From: Chloroflexi bacterium RBG_16_51_16
GTDB taxonomy: Bacteria > Chloroflexota > Anaerolineae > Anaerolineales > Villigracilaceae
Assembly (NCBI GenBank): GCA_001796785.1
Contig: MGNL01000002.1
Location: 905-9,742 of the forward strand
Direction of reading: 5' to 3'
DNA: 8,838 nt
The translations under genes were made by a program, and so were the position numbers. Below the pieces are notes generated by a model, which worked only from the letters and a program-made list of their open reading frames with translations, was not told where the DNA came from and searched no databases. Below are positions 6,462 to 8,838 of this stretch, piece after piece. Position 1 is the first letter of the stretch, and each line of letters begins with the position of its first letter.

Positions 6462-6470
6462 TTTATAACA
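6462..6470 (-). promoter_or_regulatory. Possible extended -10 upstream of the pseudo-receiver gene
   Basis: On the minus strand TGTTATAAA (TGn plus TATAAA) lies about 35 nt before the ATG at 6426, in the 94-bp gap after oppF. The -35 region is poor. If used, it would give the pseudo-receiver gene a promoter separate from the transporter operon. Confidence 0.3.
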
Positions 6471-6471
6471 T

Positions 6472-6506
6472 GGATTCTGATCGTATCCATCGGAATCCGG
6501 TTTTTT
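6472..6506 (+). repeat. Hairpin with T-tract in the oppF-pseudo-receiver gap
   Basis: GGATTC (6472-6477) pairs with GAATCC (6493-6498); inside, after one mismatch, GAT pairs with ATC around a 7-nt loop. Six T follow on the plus strand at 6501-6506. As written it looks like an intrinsic terminator for plus-strand transcription, yet no plus-strand gene lies nearby; on the minus strand the run becomes an A-tract before the hairpin and no T-tract follows. It may still mark the end of the transporter operon, or stop antisense transcription coming from within the pseudo-receiver gene. The stem is short, so chance is possible. Confidence 0.35.
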
Positions 6507-6520
6507 GTGATCTTGCTATT

Positions 6521-7525
6521 TCATAAGTAATTTTCGGAGAAGTGACAAGCGGTCAAATGCCCGGATTTTAGTTCGCGCAACTCGGGTTCCTGGGTGGAAC
6601 AAATGGGATGTTGTGCAATCGGGCAGCGCGGATGAAATCGACAACCACCGGGAGGGTTGAGCGGGCTTGGCACATCTCCCTTTAGGATTACGCGCTTACG
6701 CTTGAGTTTTGGGTCTGCCAAAGGGATGGACGACATCAAAGCCTGCGTATAGGGATGGAGCGGCTGGCGATAGAGTTCATCCCTCGTTGTCACTTCTACA
6801 ATCTTTCCAAGGTACATGACTGCTACACGATCGGAAATGTGTTCGACAACACTGAGGTTATGAGCAATGAAAAGGTAGGTAAGACCAAACTCGGTCTGCA
6901 GATCCTTTAATATGTTAAGCACCTGGGATTGGATGGAGACATCCAATGCAGAGACCGGCTCGTCACAGACAATGAATTTAGGACGGAGGGCCAGCGCGCG
7001 GGCGATGCCTATTCTCTGACGCTGGCCTCCCGAAAATTCATGCGGATAGCGCCGGGCATGATAATCCTCCAAACCAACTTTCTTGAGGGTATCGATCATC
7101 ATATCGAAACGTTCCCGGGGCGAGCCGATGTTATGGATGTGCAGGCCCTCCATGACCGACTCACCGATGGGCACACGTGGATCCAGCGAGGCATAGGGGT
7201 CCTGAAAAATGATCTGCATATCCCGTCGGACAAGCTTTAACTCATGACCGCGCAGTTTGATGACATCCTTGTTGTCAAAGTACATGGAGCCCGAGGACGG
7301 CTCGATCAGCCGAAGCAGGGACCTGCCGACGGTCGTCTTACCACAGCCCGATTCCCCCACCAGCCCGAGGGTTTCACCTCTCCGCACCGTAAAACTCACA
7401 TCGTCTACAGCTTTCACCCAGTTGACCACGCGTTGGAATAATCCCGCACGCACGGGGAAATACTTGACTAAATTCTTCACCTCGACCAGATCTTGAGAAG
7501 CTGGAACTCTACTGGCTTGATTCAT
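6521..7525 (-). CDS. oppF: Peptide ABC transporter ATP-binding protein, OppF/DppF type
   Basis: Cytoplasmic ATPase that pairs with OppD to power uptake of oligopeptides or dipeptides through a two-permease channel. The 334-residue protein shows every ABC motif in order: Walker A G57-ESGCGKTT (57-65), Q-loop Q108 in [13 protein letters not shown], signature FSGGQRQR (164-171), Walker B FIVCDEP (184-190) with catalytic E189, D-loop SALD, and switch H222. The insert between the first strands ([19 protein letters not shown]) is typical of OppF/DppF. The C-terminal oligopeptide-transporter domain has [11 protein letters not shown] plus two further Cys (C295, C301, C309, C327), the pattern that binds a [4Fe-4S] cluster in studied DppD/OppD proteins. 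GGAG 8 nt upstream supports the ATG. It follows oppD by 30 bp, so the two are co-transcribed. Exact substrate (peptide, nickel, sugar) cannot be read from the ATPase. Confidence 0.95.
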   Translation of the reverse strand: MNQASRVPASQDLVEVKNLVKYFPVRAGLFQRVVNWVKAVDDVSFTVRRGETLGLVGESGCGKTTVGRSLLRLIEPSSGSMYFDNKDVIKLRGHELKLVRRDMQIIFQDPYASLDPRVPIGESVMEGLHIHNIGSPRERFDMMIDTLKKVGLEDYHARRYPHEFSGGQRQRIGIARALALRPKFIVCDEPVSALDVSIQSQVLNILKDLQTEFGLTYLFIAHNLSVVEHISDRVAVMYLGKIVEVTTRDELYRQPLHPYTQALMSSIPLADPKLKRKRVILKGDVPSPLNPPGGCRFHPRCPIAQHPICSTQEPELRELKSGHLTACHFSENYL

Positions 7526-7555
7526 CTGCGATGCTCCAGGTGCTGTCCCATCCCA

Positions 7556-8581
7556 TTACCCCGCCTTGAGCGGTGCTACATGCCCCTCGGCACTTTCATA
7601 CAACCAACACCGGGTTAGATGCCCTGGTTTAATTTCAACCAGGTTGGGTTTGGACACGCTGCATATCTTCAACCCGAATTTTTCACGCGCGGCACATCTC
7701 GGTGCGAACCGACAACCTGGGGGCAGGTTGACCAGGTTGGGAACGGAGCCAGGAATGACAGCCAGACGGTTTTTTAACTTGCCCAGGACAGGGATCGAAC
7801 CGATCAAGCCTTGAGTGTAAGGATGTAAAGGCTGGTCGAAAAGCGTGGTGACTTCGGCCTGTTCTACGATCTCACCGGCATACATTACAGCAACCCGCTC
7901 CGCCATTTCTGAAATCACCCCGAGGTCGTGCGTGATCAGGATAACGGAGGTGCCCATTTTTTCCCGGAGTTCACGCATCAGATCAAGGATCTGGGCTTGG
8001 ATGGTCACATCCAGCGCTGTAGTCGGTTCATCGGCGATCAGAATCTCGGGCACGCAAGCCAGCGCCATGGCGATCATCACCCGCTGGGCCATGCCTCCGG
8101 AAAGCTCGTGCGGATATGCATCCGCCCGGCGATCGGGGTCCGGGATGCCGACCATCTTCAATAATTCGACGGCGCGTTTCTCGCCCGCCTGTTTGCCGAA
8201 GTCCTGATGGATATTCAGGACCTCAGCGATTTGGTTCTTAACCTTGAAGACCGGATTGAGCGCGGTTTGGGGTTGTTGAAAGATCATGGAAATCCTGTTG
8301 CCGCGCACATTGATCATTTCTCGTTCGGTGAGTTTGAAAAGATCCTTCCCGTTTAACAGGACCTGCCCTTCGATCACCTTGCCGGGTGGCACGATCAGGC
8401 GCATGATCGAAAGGGAGGTTACACTTTTTCCGCAGCCTGATTCACCAACCAGACCAATTACCTCGCCGGGGTATAAATCAAGGTTGACTCCATCCACGGC
8501 GCGCACCACACCATCCTCAGTGTAAAAATGGGTTTTCAGGTTGCGGACTTCCAAGAGAGGTTTGTTTTCCGTTACCGCCAC
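7556..8581 (-). CDS. oppD: Peptide ABC transporter ATP-binding protein, OppD/DppD type
   Basis: First ATPase of the peptide importer, partner of OppF. The 341-residue protein carries Walker A G46-ESGCGKS (46-53), Q-loop Q102 in MIFQQPQTALNP, signature LSGGMAQR (160-167; the Met after SGG is characteristic of OppD/DppD), Walker B ILIADEP (180-186) with catalytic E185, D-loop TALD and switch H218. The C-terminal domain has HPYTQGL and four Cys (C290, C296, C307, C325) in the layout known to hold an iron-sulfur cluster in DppD/OppD relatives. The start is GTG, supported by GGGAG 6 nt upstream; no better in-frame ATG is present. It begins 93 bp after the stop codon of a binding-protein gene and that gap holds a strong inverted repeat. 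The permease genes are not in this window. Confidence 0.95.
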   Translation of the reverse strand: MAVTENKPLLEVRNLKTHFYTEDGVVRAVDGVNLDLYPGEVIGLVGESGCGKSVTSLSIMRLIVPPGKVIEGQVLLNGKDLFKLTEREMINVRGNRISMIFQQPQTALNPVFKVKNQIAEVLNIHQDFGKQAGEKRAVELLKMVGIPDPDRRADAYPHELSGGMAQRVMIAMALACVPEILIADEPTTALDVTIQAQILDLMRELREKMGTSVILITHDLGVISEMAERVAVMYAGEIVEQAEVTTLFDQPLHPYTQGLIGSIPVLGKLKNRLAVIPGSVPNLVNLPPGCRFAPRCAAREKFGLKICSVSKPNLVEIKPGHLTRCWLYESAEGHVAPLKAG

Positions 8582-8587
8582 AAATTT

Positions 8588-8592
8588 CTCCC
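8588..8592 (-). promoter_or_regulatory. Shine-Dalgarno site supporting the GTG start of oppD
   Basis: GGGAG on the minus strand stands 6 nt before the GTG ending at 8581, immediately downstream of the inverted repeat at 8605-8645. The close placement means folding of the repeat would leave the site free but near the base of the stem. Confidence 0.7.
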
Positions 8593-8604
8593 GAGTTTGG
8601 CAAA

Positions 8605-8645
8605 GGCACAGCGGATGATTCCGTTCCGGAGCCTTCCGCTGTGCC
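8605..8645 (-). repeat. 11-bp perfect inverted repeat between binding-protein gene and oppD
   Basis: GGCACAGCGGA at 8605-8615 is the exact reverse complement of TCCGCTGTGCC at 8635-8645. The 19-nt centre contains a second small hairpin, TCCG-TTC-CGGA (8620-8630). On the minus-strand mRNA the structure lies between the binding-protein stop codon (8675) and the oppD ribosome-binding site. Only TTT follows the stem, so it is not a full intrinsic terminator. In binding-protein-dependent ABC operons, hairpins at this place are known to stabilise the upstream message or attenuate read-through so that the binding protein is made in excess; that role is inferred here. Confidence 0.75.
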
Positions 8646-8661
8646 CCTGCAGTGTCTGTTG

Positions 8662-8670
8662 ATTATAGCA
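8662..8670 (-). promoter_or_regulatory. Extended -10 element between binding-protein gene and oppD
   Basis: The minus strand reads TGCTATAAT, a perfect TATAAT preceded by the TGn extension, about 80 nt before the oppD start. The -35 region lies in the end of the binding-protein gene and is poor. It could drive separate transcription of oppDF, with the inverted repeat at 8605-8645 then falling at the 5' end of that transcript. Confidence 0.4.
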
Positions 8671-8674
8671 AAGA

Positions 8675-8838
8675 TTAAGGTGCGGGAAGCGCCATGGAAG
8701 GCGCGCCGAATACACCACTCAATCCTTCAACGATATTCTCAAATGGAAAGGTAACGTTTCGATATGCATCAAACCTTAATTCGGTCATTATCGGAATTAA
8801 TTGTGAGTCCTGGTATAAGATATCCTGGATTTTTTGGA
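8675..8838 (-). CDS. C-terminal end of a peptide-binding (family 5) ABC transporter protein, partial
   Basis: An open frame enters from the right edge and ends at TAA (8675-8677); 53 residues are visible and the start lies outside the window. The reading IQDILYQDSQLIPIMTELRF followed by DAYRN resembles the last conserved helix-strand unit of family 5 solute-binding proteins (pattern: helix with Q..L..D, then LIP-I/L, then F/Y-x-AYRN). The tail ends FGAPSMALPAP. These proteins are secreted lipoproteins that capture peptides or other solutes and hand them to the permeases. Position directly upstream of oppD and oppF on the same strand strongly supports this. There is no sign of a frameshift; truncation is only by the window edge. 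The call rests on a short stretch, so the family is probable rather than certain. Confidence 0.72.
   Translation of the reverse strand, partial: QKIQDILYQDSQLIPIMTELRFDAYRNVTFPFENIVEGLSGVFGAPSMALPAP

Overview
The window looks like an ordinary chromosomal stretch of a bacterium of intermediate G+C. The gene set (a DUF4349 lipoprotein, RsmG, RecO, GlmU, an Opp/Dpp peptide transporter, and a receiver protein with a roadblock-like domain), a lipobox-type lipoprotein and a tRNA-Gln without encoded CCA are compatible with Chloroflexota, perhaps Anaerolineae. That assignment is inference from style and content; no phylogenetic marker was compared.

Layout. Positions 1-1842 carry two plus-strand genes: a membrane-anchored DUF4349 lipoprotein and rsmG (16S rRNA m7G527 methyltransferase). 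Everything from 1919 to the right edge is on the minus strand, so rsmG and the cupin gene converge at 1843-1918. In transcription order the minus-strand genes are: the C-terminal end of a peptide-binding protein that enters from beyond the right edge, oppD, oppF, a receiver-like protein with a degenerate phosphorylation site, tRNA-Gln(UUG), glmU, cdd, recO and a small cupin. No gene-free stretch exceeds 300 bases.

How the genes work together. The right-hand block (about 6521-8838) is a peptide/nickel-type ABC importer operon: binding protein, then the two ATPases. An 11-bp inverted repeat lies in the binding protein-oppD gap. The middle block is a degenerate receiver protein followed 28 bp later by tRNA-Gln, which has its own -10-like element and a downstream hairpin. 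The left part of the minus strand is a housekeeping run: UDP-GlcNAc synthesis for cell envelope (GlmU), pyrimidine salvage (Cdd), recombination repair (RecO) and a metal-type cupin of unknown substrate. cdd next to recO recalls the cdd-era-recO order of Firmicutes, here without era.

I see no CRISPR array, insertion sequence, prophage, toxin-antitoxin pair or defence system. The points most worth a second look are the pseudo-receiver protein, the hairpin between the binding-protein gene and oppD, the apparently leaderless rsmG start and the cupin with one expected metal-binding His replaced by Asn.
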